Source of the DNA: an uncultured Acidimicrobiales bacterium | GTDB taxonomy: Bacteria > Actinomycetota > Acidimicrobiia > Acidimicrobiales > UBA10347 | Reading direction: 5' to 3' | Length of the DNA stretch: 39,940 nucleotides | Assembly: GCA_937941245.1 (NCBI GenBank) | Contig: CALDYC010000056.1 | Coordinates: forward strand, 1-39,940 | Part shown: positions 33,890 through 39,940 of the stretch, in pieces | Position numbering within the stretch: position 1 is the first letter of the stretch | How the letters are laid out: the number at the start of each line of letters is the position of its first letter | Notes under the pieces: model-generated | Seen by the model: only the letters and a program-made list of their open reading frames with translations | What the model was told of the DNA's origin: nothing | Databases searched by the model: none | Program-made: the position numbers and the translations under genes

Positions 33890-35788
33890 TCACATCGGAA
33901 CCCGGGCAGTTGCCACGATATCGTGGCCAGTTCGTTCGCAACCTTCGGGTGGTGAACACGGAGGGATGCGAGAGCGGCCGAATCGGCACGCTTGGAAAGC
34001 GTGTGTGGGGAAACTCACCGTGGGTTCGAATCCCACTCCCTCCGCCAAAAGCGTCAAGTTCGAACCCCGTCGTGTGTAATACGCGGCGGGGTTTGTTGTA
34101 TCAATCGGTAGTGCGCCGAGGGGCCGTTCGTATGGGTGCCAATCAACTTGATTGAGTAGATCCTTGACGGTCTCGGTGTCGATTTCGGCTCGTCTTTCGT
34201 AGCTGACGGTTTCGGGTGAATCAGTCTTGAACAGTTCCTGTGGTGGGAGTTGCTGTTCAGTCCTGATCCGTCCTTCGATGTCATTATCAAGCAGTTGCTG
34301 GTATGGCTCGGCCAGGTCGGCTCCGGCAATTTCGTCATCGACGATGAACAACTTTTCGAAGAGTGCTTGGTTGAGTTTGCGTCGCCCTTCATCATCAGCG
34401 ATGCGGTAGCTGACGTGCAGGTTGGTGATCTTGTCTAAGGCCTTTTCGAGGCTCATGTTCATCACTTCGAATTGGGTTGCGCATGAAGCCATGATCCGTT
34501 CTGCTTGAGCGGTCTCGGCTCCGATTCGGCTCTGCTCTTCTTTCAAGAGATCAACCGGGACCGCATCGGCATAGTGGGCTTGCAGTAGCTTGCGACGTTC
34601 GTCGTCGAGCTTCTTCAAGCGTCGTTTTTGGCGTTCGACCTCTTTGGCGTTCAATGCCTGGCTGGCGGCAATGTGTGAAGTGATTGCTTCGCGCATGTCG
34701 GCAATGACGGCCGGTGATATTTGGTATCGGCCGTAGTGCTTCTCAACTTCTGCTTCGGCTTGCTTTACGGCTATGAAAGCTTGCTGACAGTCGGTTCGGC
34801 CTTTGTTGCGGCCAAGACAGTAGAAGTACGGATAGATCCGTGCGTTGCGACCACGAGAACGAGTGAGCGTCATCTTTGCTCCGCAGTGCCCGCAGAACAG
34901 GCTTCCCTTTAGATAGTGCTGGTGGCGGTAGGAACGATCACCGGCCGTGCGGTTGGTGGCCAGCATCGTCTGCACCGTGCGGAATGTGTCGAGATCGATG
35001 AGCGGCTGATGGTTGCCTTCGTACTCAACGCCGCCATAGGTCACCACGCCGACGTAGTACGGACTTGACAGGTATCGATGAATTTGTGATCTGCTATATG
35101 GCTTTGATGGGACTTTGGGTGTCTTACGAGACCGGCAGCCCCGGCTCTCCAGCTCACGCTGCAAATCGCTGATTGTGTAGTCCCCTGTCGCGTAGGATTT
35201 GAACATCCACTCAATGTGAGGTGCCCGTTCGGGGTCGATTTCAACGATGCGCACTTCTTGACCATCGACGATTCGCCCGGCGTTGAGATAGCCGGGTGGT
35301 GTGCGCCCTGGCGTGCCGCCAGTACGGGCTTTTTGTTGTAGGCCCTTCTTGACTTCAACTGCGAGGTTCTTGGAGTAGAACTCTGCAATGCCAGCCATGA
35401 TTGAGTGCATCAAAGCACCTGATGGTGTGTCGTCGATGTTCTCCGTGCACGAAACCAGGGCCGCTCCGGCGTCGCGAATCGCCATGTTGATCGCGACGTC
35501 ATCGCCACGGTTACGGGCCAGCCGGTCGAGCTTGTGCACAATCACGAACTCAGCGGCGCCAGTCGGCGTCGCCAAGTCGGCAAGCATCTGTTTGAGGCTT
35601 GGACGGTCAGCTGATCGAGCAGATTCTCCGGCATCGAGATATTCGTTGATGATTGTTACGCCGAGCGCTTTGGCCTTGCGATGACAGGCTTCGCGTTGCG
35701 CTGGGATCGAAAAACCTTCGGTGCCACCGCCTTTCCGAGCCTGACGTTCTGTCGACACCCTTAGATAGATCACGGCGGTCTTGGTCAT
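33890..35788 (-). CDS. Large serine recombinase (integrase) reading through the attachment site
   Basis: The open frame is 632 residues. The resolvase domain (1-150) has the catalytic Ser12 in 'YLRVSTERQ', 'VHKLDRLARNRGD' and 'AEFYSKNLA'. The recombinase domain (about 160-290) includes 'GYTISDL-like' helices and 'SSPYYVGVVTYGG'. A zinc ribbon uses Cys299, Cys302, Cys324 and Cys334, followed by a charged coiled coil (about 375-440). It integrates or excises DNA by double-strand cleavage through Ser12. About the last 52 residues ('EGVGFEPTVSFPTHAFQACRF' onward) are the antisense translation of tRNA-Ser and the ffs leader, so they are host-derived; the native C-terminus may be near residue 540-580. 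The start overlaps the ImmA stop (ATGA). Confidence 0.88.
   Translation of the reverse strand: MTKTAVIYLRVSTERQARKGGGTEGFSIPAQREACHRKAKALGVTIINEYLDAGESARSADRPSLKQMLADLATPTGAAEFVIVHKLDRLARNRGDDVAINMAIRDAGAALVSCTENIDDTPSGALMHSIMAGIAEFYSKNLAVEVKKGLQQKARTGGTPGRTPPGYLNAGRIVDGQEVRIVEIDPERAPHIEWMFKSYATGDYTISDLQRELESRGCRSRKTPKVPSKPYSRSQIHRYLSSPYYVGVVTYGGVEYEGNHQPLIDLDTFRTVQTMLATNRTAGDRSYRHQHYLKGSLFCGHCGAKMTLTRSRGRNARIYPYFYCLGRNKGRTDCQQAFIAVKQAEAEVEKHYGRYQISPAVIADMREAITSHIAASQALNAKEVERQKRRLKKLDDERRKLLQAHYADAVPVDLLKEEQSRIGAETAQAERIMASCATQFEVMNMSLEKALDKITNLHVSYRIADDEGRRKLNQALFEKLFIVDDEIAGADLAEPYQQLLDNDIEGRIRTEQQLPPQELFKTDSPETVSYERRAEIDTETVKDLLNQVDWHPYERPLGALPIDTTNPAAYYTRRGSNLTLLAEGVGFEPTVSFPTHAFQACRFGRSRIPPCSPPEGCERTGHDIVATARVPM
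33912..33927. promoter_or_regulatory. 16-bp perfect palindrome between ffs and tRNA-Ser
   Basis: GCCACGATATCGTGGC is a perfect 16-base palindrome in the 71 bases separating the divergent ffs and tRNA-Ser genes, where both promoters must lie. It may be a protein-binding site affecting one or both. On the minus strand, TATCGT within it could serve as the -10 of ffs (TTGCGA 15 bases upstream). The role is inferred. Confidence 0.45.
33960..34047 (+). tRNA. tRNA-Ser (anticodon GGA)
   Basis: An 88-base gene. The acceptor GGAGGGA pairs with TCCCTCC (34037-34043), followed by discriminator G and an encoded CCA (34045-34047). The anticodon stem CACGC/GCGTG encloses the loop TTGGAAA, so the anticodon is GGA (codons UCC/UCU). 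A long variable arm (TGTGGGGAAACTCACC region) is typical of tRNA-Ser. The T arm reads GTGGGTTCGAATCCCAC. Its 3' end is the apparent insertion point of the element to the right. Confidence 0.97.
34063..34093 (+). terminator. Hairpin terminator after tRNA-Ser
   Basis: AACCCCG (34063-34069) pairs with CGGGGTT (34087-34093), and the stem continues inward to 13 pairs with two wobbles and a 5-base loop, followed by TGTTGT. It lies 15 bases past the tRNA end, on the element side of the presumed junction. It could be supplied by the element, restoring termination after insertion. Confidence 0.65.
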
Positions 35789-36450
35789 TGGCGGCTTCCT
35801 AACAGTTCGACAGATGGTTCAAAGTAGTTGGCGGTGGTGTGGTGTGTGGATCGGTTTTGGAAGGCGCTCGGCCGGTTTGCTGGGTGCATGGTGTTTCTGC
35901 AGCGTGGCAGTGGCGAGACAAGTCCGAGCTGGTTGAGCCGGTAGTTCATGGCTGGCCGCGATACGGCGAAGGCTTTAGCCATGGCGACAAGGTTGCGTTC
36001 GATCTGACCTTGTGTCCAGGCCGCGACGACGAGTCGTTTCGGCATGAGCAGGTTGGCGGCGAAGTAGTCACAAATTCGTTCTTCGAAGTCAGGATTGATC
36101 TGTCGACGGTTGTCGATGATGTGCTTGTACTCATGTGCGATCGTGAATCGTTGGCGTAGCGGATGGTCGGTTTCATTGACGAGGATCTGCCAGTGGCTTC
36201 CGGTCCAGTGGCTTGACCCAGCCATGGAGAGGTAGCTGTCGGCGTCGATCCGCAGCCGTGGCTGGGTGGCGATGATGTCGATATCAAAGGCCAGCGTTCG
36301 AGTCTGTTGATGTAGTTGGCGGAGCCGGTTGGCTTGGCGGGCAGCGACGGCTGTTTCTTCGGTCCAGGTCAGTTGCCGGTTTGGTGCCAGCGTGCGCAGG
36401 GCTTGAAGGTCACTCTGGTTTTTGAGTTGGTGATGTTTGGGGCTGCTCAT
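35785..36450 (-). CDS. ImmA/IrrE family metallopeptidase
   Basis: The protein is 221 residues. 'RFTIAHEYKHIID' gives the zinc HExxH motif (His106, Glu107, His110), and 'RICDYFAANLLMPKRLV' is the family's third-ligand helix with Asp128. A short helix-turn-helix-like segment, 'VSRPAMNYRLNQLGLV', follows. In ICEBs1, ImmA cleaves the XRE repressor ImmR to trigger excision; the neighbouring XRE gene is the likely target here. A strong ribosome site (AGGAGGGAACC then ATG) precedes the start. The stop overlaps the recombinase start by 4 bases, linking de-repression to integrase synthesis. The last 35 residues are low in conserved features. Confidence 0.88.
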   Translation of the reverse strand: MSSPKHHQLKNQSDLQALRTLAPNRQLTWTEETAVAARQANRLRQLHQQTRTLAFDIDIIATQPRLRIDADSYLSMAGSSHWTGSHWQILVNETDHPLRQRFTIAHEYKHIIDNRRQINPDFEERICDYFAANLLMPKRLVVAAWTQGQIERNLVAMAKAFAVSRPAMNYRLNQLGLVSPLPRCRNTMHPANRPSAFQNRSTHHTTANYFEPSVELLGSRQ

Positions 36451-36521
36451 GGTTCCCTCCTTTCGTTTCGATTTGAGCGGTTGAATATTTTTGGTTTCGG
36501 CAGACTGCGAGAGTTCGAGCC

Positions 36522-36932
36522 CTACTCGGGCTGTTCGTCTTCTCCGGGAGCTGGCCCTTTGGGGTCGAGTCCGTGTTTGTCGGCGAGGTAGCGAAGGTGT
36601 CCGGTGAGTTCGTCAACGGCGTCTGCGGGGAGTCCTCTGAACTTGGCAGCCAGGTAGCCGTCGAAGTCGGGCAGGTCGTTGGGGACGGCGTAGCCAGCGA
36701 GCGGGTACAGGTCCGACAGTTTCAGATCCAGTGCGTCAGCGATGCGGGCCAGGTACTCAGGTGACGGGTTTCGGATGTCGCCTGCTTCGAGTAGCTGCAA
36801 TGTTGAGCGGTGAATGTTGGTCTCTTTCGCGAGCGCATAGATGCTCTTGTCTTTGGCTTGGCGTGCTTTGCTTATTCGCTTCGCAAGTAGCTCCGGTCTG
36901 CTGTTGTCTGTTGCTGTTGAGTTGTTTCTCAT
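36522..36932 (-). CDS. XRE family repressor (ImmR-like)
   Basis: The protein is 136 residues. The helix-turn-helix lies at about 15-72 ('LAKRISKARQAKDKSIYALAKETNIHRSTLQLLEAGDIRNPSPEYLARIADALDLKLSDL'-type arrangement, seen as Lys-rich helix 1, 'SIYALAKETNIHRSTL' and 'PSPEYLARIADAL'). A helical C-terminal half follows and an acidic tail. It is first in the repressor-protease-integrase run, 71 bases before immA. Most likely it represses the element's own promoters and is inactivated by the peptidase. A 15-bp palindrome sits 5 bases before its start. Confidence 0.85.
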   Translation of the reverse strand: MRNNSTATDNSRPELLAKRISKARQAKDKSIYALAKETNIHRSTLQLLEAGDIRNPSPEYLARIADALDLKLSDLYPLAGYAVPNDLPDFDGYLAAKFRGLPADAVDELTGHLRYLADKHGLDPKGPAPGEDEQPE

Positions 36933-36937
36933 TGCCC

Positions 36938-36952
36938 TTATTGTCTCAATAA
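36938..36952. promoter_or_regulatory. Palindrome upstream of the XRE repressor, candidate autoregulatory operator
   Basis: TTATTG-TCT-CAATAA is a perfect 6-base dyad with a 3-base centre, AT-rich, and lies directly before the repressor start codon where it would overlap the ribosome site or transcription start. XRE repressors of mobile elements commonly bind such sites. Binding is inferred. Confidence 0.5.
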
Positions 36953-37006
36953 TGCGCGAGTTTGTACACCATGAAATGAGGCAACAGAGACCGATTTGTG
37001 TTTTTA

Positions 37007-37045
37007 ACAGTGGTCGACGAGCTGCGATGCATCGTCGACCACTGT
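37007..37045. other. Perfect 14-bp inverted repeat between ardA and the repressor gene
   Basis: ACAGTGGTCGACGA (37007-37020) and TCGTCGACCACTGT (37032-37045) flank an 11-base loop. It follows the ardA stop on the minus strand and could end that transcript, but no T-run follows on the minus strand. The alternative is a protein-binding or transfer-related site of the element. Apart from this and the operator, the 137-base gap holds nothing I recognise. Confidence 0.6.
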
Positions 37046-37069
37046 GCGCGACCGGACCCGTTCATGGGC

Positions 37070-37645
37070 TTACGCCTCGGGCTCAAAAACCCACACCCCA
37101 CCGCCAGGAGCGTCGGTGACATGCATGTCGATTGTTAGGTCCCGTCCGAGCTGTTCAAAGTCGATCGACACATACGGCCGTATCCACTGCGGCACATGCT
37201 TGACCAGGTTGAAGCCGTGATCGTTGAGCATCTCAACCGCGAACTGTTCAATGGTGCCCCAGTGCCCGCGGTAGTGGTCATCGAACGCTTCGATCCGTTC
37301 ATCATCGAAGTCACCGAGATAGTCGGCCCATGCTGCAAACGCCGGACCGTGTTCGGCGATCCCTGATGCCATGAGCGCCAGCGTCGCGAGACTCTCATAT
37401 TCCGATGGCCGCCAAGGCTGAAAGCCTTCGTAGTCGTGCAACGCCCATTCTTCGGCGCCCGGCTCAACCGACTCAGCCAGCATGGTCTGGATCTGTTCTT
37501 GGACCGCTTCAGAATCGGTCAGATCTGAAACCCACACTCCATGTAGTCGTCCGGCGTTGTAGTCGCTGAGGCTCGCGAAGTATCCGGCAGGGCCAGAACG
37601 TGGTGCGGTCTCCGCTGCTTCGACTGGTTTAGCTACCTCAGTCAT
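37070..37645 (-). CDS. ardA: Antirestriction protein ArdA
   Basis: The protein is 191 residues and highly acidic. 'YFASLSDYNAGRLHGVWVSD' is the ArdA opening, followed by 'EEWALHDYEGF', 'ALMASGIAEHGPAFAAWADYLGDFDDERIEAFDDHYRGHW' and 'FAVEMLNDHGF'. ArdA mimics B-form DNA and blocks type I restriction-modification enzymes as an element enters a new host. I start at ATG 37645; the longer frame upstream is out of register with the neighbouring small gene. It overlaps the small gene by 8 bases. Confidence 0.92.
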   Translation of the reverse strand: MTEVAKPVEAAETAPRSGPAGYFASLSDYNAGRLHGVWVSDLTDSEAVQEQIQTMLAESVEPGAEEWALHDYEGFQPWRPSEYESLATLALMASGIAEHGPAFAAWADYLGDFDDERIEAFDDHYRGHWGTIEQFAVEMLNDHGFNLVKHVPQWIRPYVSIDFEQLGRDLTIDMHVTDAPGGGVWVFEPEA

Positions 37646-37868
37646 CGTGTACGCCTTCAGCTTTGGCGACGAGTCGGCCAAGCTCTCTGATGAGCTGGTC
37701 AGCTCGCAAACTGATCCCGATCGAGGCCAGGTGCTCGTCGAGTTTGTGAACCGTGTCGGGTTCGGCCAGCAAGAAGAAGTCTTCCAATACCTGGAGCATC
37801 TGCCCTTCGGCTTCATCTCGTCTGCTGTTGCCCTGTCCATTGACAGGTAGTTGTTGATGATCATCCAT
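37638..37868 (-). CDS. Small hypothetical protein of the element
   Basis: The protein is 76 residues, predicted mostly helical and acidic ('LQVLEDFFLLAEPDTVHKLDEHLASIGISLRADQLIRELGRLVAKAEGV'). I recognise no family. The ATG at 37868 is chosen over a GTG two codons earlier because an excellent ribosome site, AAAGGAGGTGATC, ends directly before it. It lies between the replication-relaxation gene (24 bases) and ardA (8-base overlap), so it is part of one transcript. Confidence 0.7.
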   Translation of the reverse strand: MDDHQQLPVNGQGNSRRDEAEGQMLQVLEDFFLLAEPDTVHKLDEHLASIGISLRADQLIRELGRLVAKAEGVHDD

Positions 37869-37892
37869 GATCACCTCCTTTCTTGTTCCTAA

Positions 37893-38705
37893 TTATTCGG
37901 TCGCTGGTTTGTGGTGTTCCCATGGGGGCCGATCTCGCCGCCGAACCACAAACAGCTGCGCTGCAGGCTCAGCCTGATCGGCTACCACCGCTTCGATCTG
38001 TCGAACCCGGTCATCGCTGTCGGGCGAGTGGTAGGAGCGTTGGCTGTCGACCAGGAACAGCACTGCGGGGAACGTCTCATCTGGTGGGCGGGTGTCGAGG
38101 TAGTCGAGGTAGGTCTGACATTTCCGGGCGATGACTTTCGATGACTCGGTACCGCGGTCGACTTCGATGAAGTACTGCCACGACACGTCGTCTACGTTGA
38201 TGCGGGCGAAGGCGTCAGGTTTGAGTGTGACTGGTTTCATTTTCCAGGTGAACTGTCGCCACGCTCCAGGCTCGGGCGAGAACTGCCCGACAGACAGGCG
38301 ACCGAGCTGTTCTGTTTGCCGCATCTCGACGTACAGATCAACTATGGCGAGCGTGTGAGCTGCGAACGTTGCGCTTGGTTGCCATGACGGCCCGGCTGCG
38401 CTCGAAGCGCCGATCAGTCTGCGTCCGGCTCGACCAAGCCGATACAGCGTCGAATCCGAGCCCTTGCCTCTGCCCCCGACTCGCCGGGGTAGCCGATCCA
38501 GAACACTTTGGTCGACAAGTTTGACCAGGGTTCGTCGGCTACGCCGCTCGTGGCGGGGCAATGTTCCGAAGTGCAGCAGTTGTAGTTGTTTCGCGCTCAT
38601 CAGACGAAACCGGGCCACGTCGCCAAGAACCTGTCGGTCGATGTCTGTGAGGTCGTTGTCGATAGCTGCGAGTTGTTTGGCGGTGACGTAGTTGCGGCGT
38701 GTCAT
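37893..38705 (-). CDS. Replication-relaxation family protein
   Basis: The protein is 270 residues. A winged-helix-like N-terminal third ('LTDIDRQVLGDVARFRLMSAKQLQLLHFG', then 'RRTLVKLVDQSVLDRLPRRVGGRGKGSDSTLYRLGRAG') is followed by a nuclease-like fold with 'LKPDAFARI' and 'FIEVDRGTESSKVIARKCQTYLDY'. This E/D...E.D...K pattern is the restriction-endonuclease-like core of the Replic_Relax family, common on actinobacterial plasmids and ICEs and thought to act in replication or transfer initiation. Start ATGACACGCC overlaps the stop of the preceding small ORF by 3 shared bases within ATGA. Confidence 0.82.
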   Translation of the reverse strand: MTRRNYVTAKQLAAIDNDLTDIDRQVLGDVARFRLMSAKQLQLLHFGTLPRHERRSRRTLVKLVDQSVLDRLPRRVGGRGKGSDSTLYRLGRAGRRLIGASSAAGPSWQPSATFAAHTLAIVDLYVEMRQTEQLGRLSVGQFSPEPGAWRQFTWKMKPVTLKPDAFARINVDDVSWQYFIEVDRGTESSKVIARKCQTYLDYLDTRPPDETFPAVLFLVDSQRSYHSPDSDDRVRQIEAVVADQAEPAAQLFVVRRRDRPPWEHHKPATE

Positions 38706-38839
38706 TGATGGCCCCCACGTCTGAATTGGAAGATATGGAAGTGAAGGAGTCGTGACGCAATTCGCTCTCTAAGCCGCTTTGTTAAAGGGATCGCGCTGAA
38801 GTCGAGCGGCAGCGACCGGACAACCGACCGGACACTCAT
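38702..38839 (-). CDS. 45-residue ORF coupled to both neighbours
   Basis: An open frame of 45 codons plus stop exactly spans the gap between the coupling ATPase and the replication-relaxation gene. Its ATG overlaps the upstream TGA (ATGA, 38836-38839) and its TGA overlaps the downstream ATG (ATGA, 38702-38705). The peptide is basic and partly amphipathic, e.g. 'IPLTKRLRERIASRLLHF' followed by 'FRRGGHQ'. No family is recognised. The double overlap is hard to explain by chance and suggests translational coupling; whether the peptide itself matters is unknown. Confidence 0.5.
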   Translation of the reverse strand: MSVRSVVRSLPLDFSAIPLTKRLRERIASRLLHFHIFQFRRGGHQ

Positions 38840-39940
38840 CGAGCACCCCGCTCACTATCCGAATCACCTGTTTTCGATCGAGGTGATGCCCCAAATTGAC
38901 GCTCAGACTTGCCTTTCGCTTTTCTCTCCGGCTTGCTGCTCGGCGGCGGTTTCGGCGTCTGGCCGTATTGTTGGATTGAACGCATTGCCAGCTGGCTGGC
39001 TTGGCGCGGGTCACCCTTCGGTAGCGGTGTCGTCTCGCCAGACACTGGCTGGGTGGTGGCGGATTGGTTGACGGTGCGTAGATAGATTTCGTAGGGACCG
39101 AGCGCTTGAAGGTCGGCGTCTTTCACCGGTGCCATATCGGCCGCGACGGCTTTGGCGTCTCGGGCGGAAAGTTGAAAGATGATGCGGTTGCGAGCGTTGG
39201 CCAGAACTGCTGCCCTCACGTCGGGTGTCAGTTGATCGAGGTGCTGGTGCGCCAAGGTCAGCCCCACGCCAAGACCCCGGGCTTGAGCCAACGTTTCGGC
39301 CATCGACGTGGGCAGATGCAGATATTGGTGGAACTCGTCGAGGTACAGCATTACGGGGTGACGGGCGTGTTCGGGTAGCCGGGTACGTTGTTGGGTCAGC
39401 TGCCACAGTCGGGCCATGACCAGCGCTCCGAGCAGCCCAGCGGCGTCGCTGCCGAGACTCCCAGCCGACAACGGCACCAAAACGGTCTGGCGTTTACGAA
39501 ACACGACATCGAAATCAAAGCTCGGTTTCGGTTGCCCGAGTATCTGATGTAACGGACCTGCCAACAGCAATGACCGGAGTCGACTCAACAATGGTGCCGT
39601 GATCTCTGCACGGTGTCCTTCGCCGAGCGCTTCGAACCAGGTCCAATATTCAGCCAGCAGCGGATGCGGCGGCAGTCGCGTCTGAACTTCGTTGCGGAAG
39701 CGAGCATCAGTGAGGAGTCGAGGAAGATCTACAAGCGTGTGATCGTTTCCGGCGAGCGCCAAACTTAGAATCCCGGTTTTGAGTACGTCTTCAGTTCGAA
39801 TTCCCCAGCTACGAGCAAACAGTCCACGCATCAGAGCCACAATGAAGTCGGTCGCTTGTTCTGGCTTACCCCACCGCAACGGATTCAACCCCAAGCGGCG
39901 ACCCTCAACAGCTGGATCAAACACCACCACCCGGTCGTGG
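38836..39940 (-). CDS. Type IV secretion coupling-type ATPase (TraG/VirD4-like), N-terminal part outside the window
   Basis: At least 367 residues of the C-terminal part are visible; the frame is open to the window edge, so the start lies beyond 39,940. Walker B is seen in 'HPVMLYLDEFHQYLHLP', followed by 'LAQARGLGVGLTLAHQHLDQL' and 'ARNRIIFQLSARDAKAVAAD', the order of the TraD/TraG/VirD4 motor. The Walker A loop must lie upstream of the edge. The C-terminal 60 residues are charged and disordered ('KPERKAKGKSERQFG'). The role inferred is to bring the processed element DNA to the mating channel. Confidence 0.85.
   Translation of the reverse strand, partial: HDRVVVFDPAVEGRRLGLNPLRWGKPEQATDFIVALMRGLFARSWGIRTEDVLKTGILSLALAGNDHTLVDLPRLLTDARFRNEVQTRLPPHPLLAEYWTWFEALGEGHRAEITAPLLSRLRSLLLAGPLHQILGQPKPSFDFDVVFRKRQTVLVPLSAGSLGSDAAGLLGALVMARLWQLTQQRTRLPEHARHPVMLYLDEFHQYLHLPTSMAETLAQARGLGVGLTLAHQHLDQLTPDVRAAVLANARNRIIFQLSARDAKAVAADMAPVKDADLQALGPYEIYLRTVNQSATTQPVSGETTPLPKGDPRQASQLAMRSIQQYGQTPKPPPSSKPERKAKGKSERQFGASPRSKTGDSDSERGAR

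Larger units (their letters stand above)
34024..39940. mobile_element. Integrative (conjugative) element inserted at the 3' end of tRNA-Ser, left part
   Basis: The left end is placed in the 3' part of tRNA-Ser; the exact junction is not visible because only one end is in the window. Contents in order from the tRNA are a serine recombinase, ImmA/IrrE peptidase, XRE repressor, ArdA, a small protein, a replication-relaxation protein, a 45-codon ORF and a coupling-type ATPase. All are on the minus strand. This gene set is typical of ICEs and plasmid-like elements of Actinobacteria. No direct repeat of the tRNA 3' end was found up to 39,940, so the right end lies beyond. Confidence 0.8.

Noticed and set aside
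34050-34070. A second T-arm-like sequence (AGTTCGAACCCC) just after tRNA-Ser, suggesting a tRNA fragment
   Set aside because: No acceptor or anticodon stem can be built around it; it belongs to the terminator hairpin.

Overview
This window looks like a chromosomal segment of a high-GC actinobacterium. The acyl-CoA carboxylase epsilon subunit next to AccD, the F420-type LLM oxidoreductase, the DivIVA-domain protein, the MpaB-type oxygenase and the 'GWW..DGKWYAPE' domain all point to Actinomycetota. A marine or freshwater Acidimicrobiia lineage (Ilumatobacter-like) is my best guess, but that is inference. Positions 1 to about 34,050 are host backbone with short intergenic gaps; no gap exceeds 300 bases.

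1-5,035: mannose-6-phosphate isomerase, a nitroreductase, a secreted membrane-anchored CxC (NTR/TIMP-like) protein, an EamA transporter, a YchJ protein and a GntR/FCD regulator. 5,036-11,474: a divergently transcribed catabolic operon with a 32-bp dyad between it and the regulator. It encodes a fused FAD dehydrogenase/GcvT protein of the dimethylglycine/sarcosine dehydrogenase type, its likely electron acceptor EtfB-EtfA, an MFS transporter and a phosphodiesterase-fold enzyme. The genes suggest uptake and oxidative N-demethylation of a methylated amine, with one-carbon units passed to folate and electrons to ETF. 11,495-16,487: a large membrane-anchored surface protein, a membrane protein, a second copy of the CxC protein and an MpaB-type oxygenase.

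16,520-28,548: housekeeping genes. These are lysC-asd-mazG-like, a cyclophilin, aat, a degenerate GGDEF protein, acyl-CoA carboxylase beta and epsilon, a LOG-family protein, an epoxide hydrolase, a 5'-3' exonuclease, a DivIVA-domain protein and a thiolase. 28,549-34,047: the DNA-processing cluster recR-ybaB-dnaX, with the SRP RNA gene upstream on the same strand and tRNA-Ser(GGA) divergent from it. Between dnaX and the SRP RNA gene lie an LLM oxidoreductase and a thioredoxin-fold lipoprotein gene. The lipoprotein gene has an in-frame TGA exactly at the first position of its CxxC motif (UPTC), followed by a hairpin at SECIS-like distance. It is a strong candidate selenoprotein and the most interesting single observation here.

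34,048-39,940: the left part of an integrative element of ICE type, abutting the 3' end of tRNA-Ser and running off the right edge. All of its genes point toward the tRNA: a conjugative coupling-type ATPase (incomplete), a previously unlabelled 45-codon ORF joined to both neighbours by ATGA overlaps, a replication-relaxation family protein, a small helical protein, an ArdA antirestriction protein, an XRE repressor, an ImmA/IrrE metallopeptidase and a large serine recombinase. The last three form an ImmR-ImmA-Int switch like that of ICEBs1, but with a serine recombinase. The recombinase frame has no stop inside the element and reads antisense through the host tRNA.
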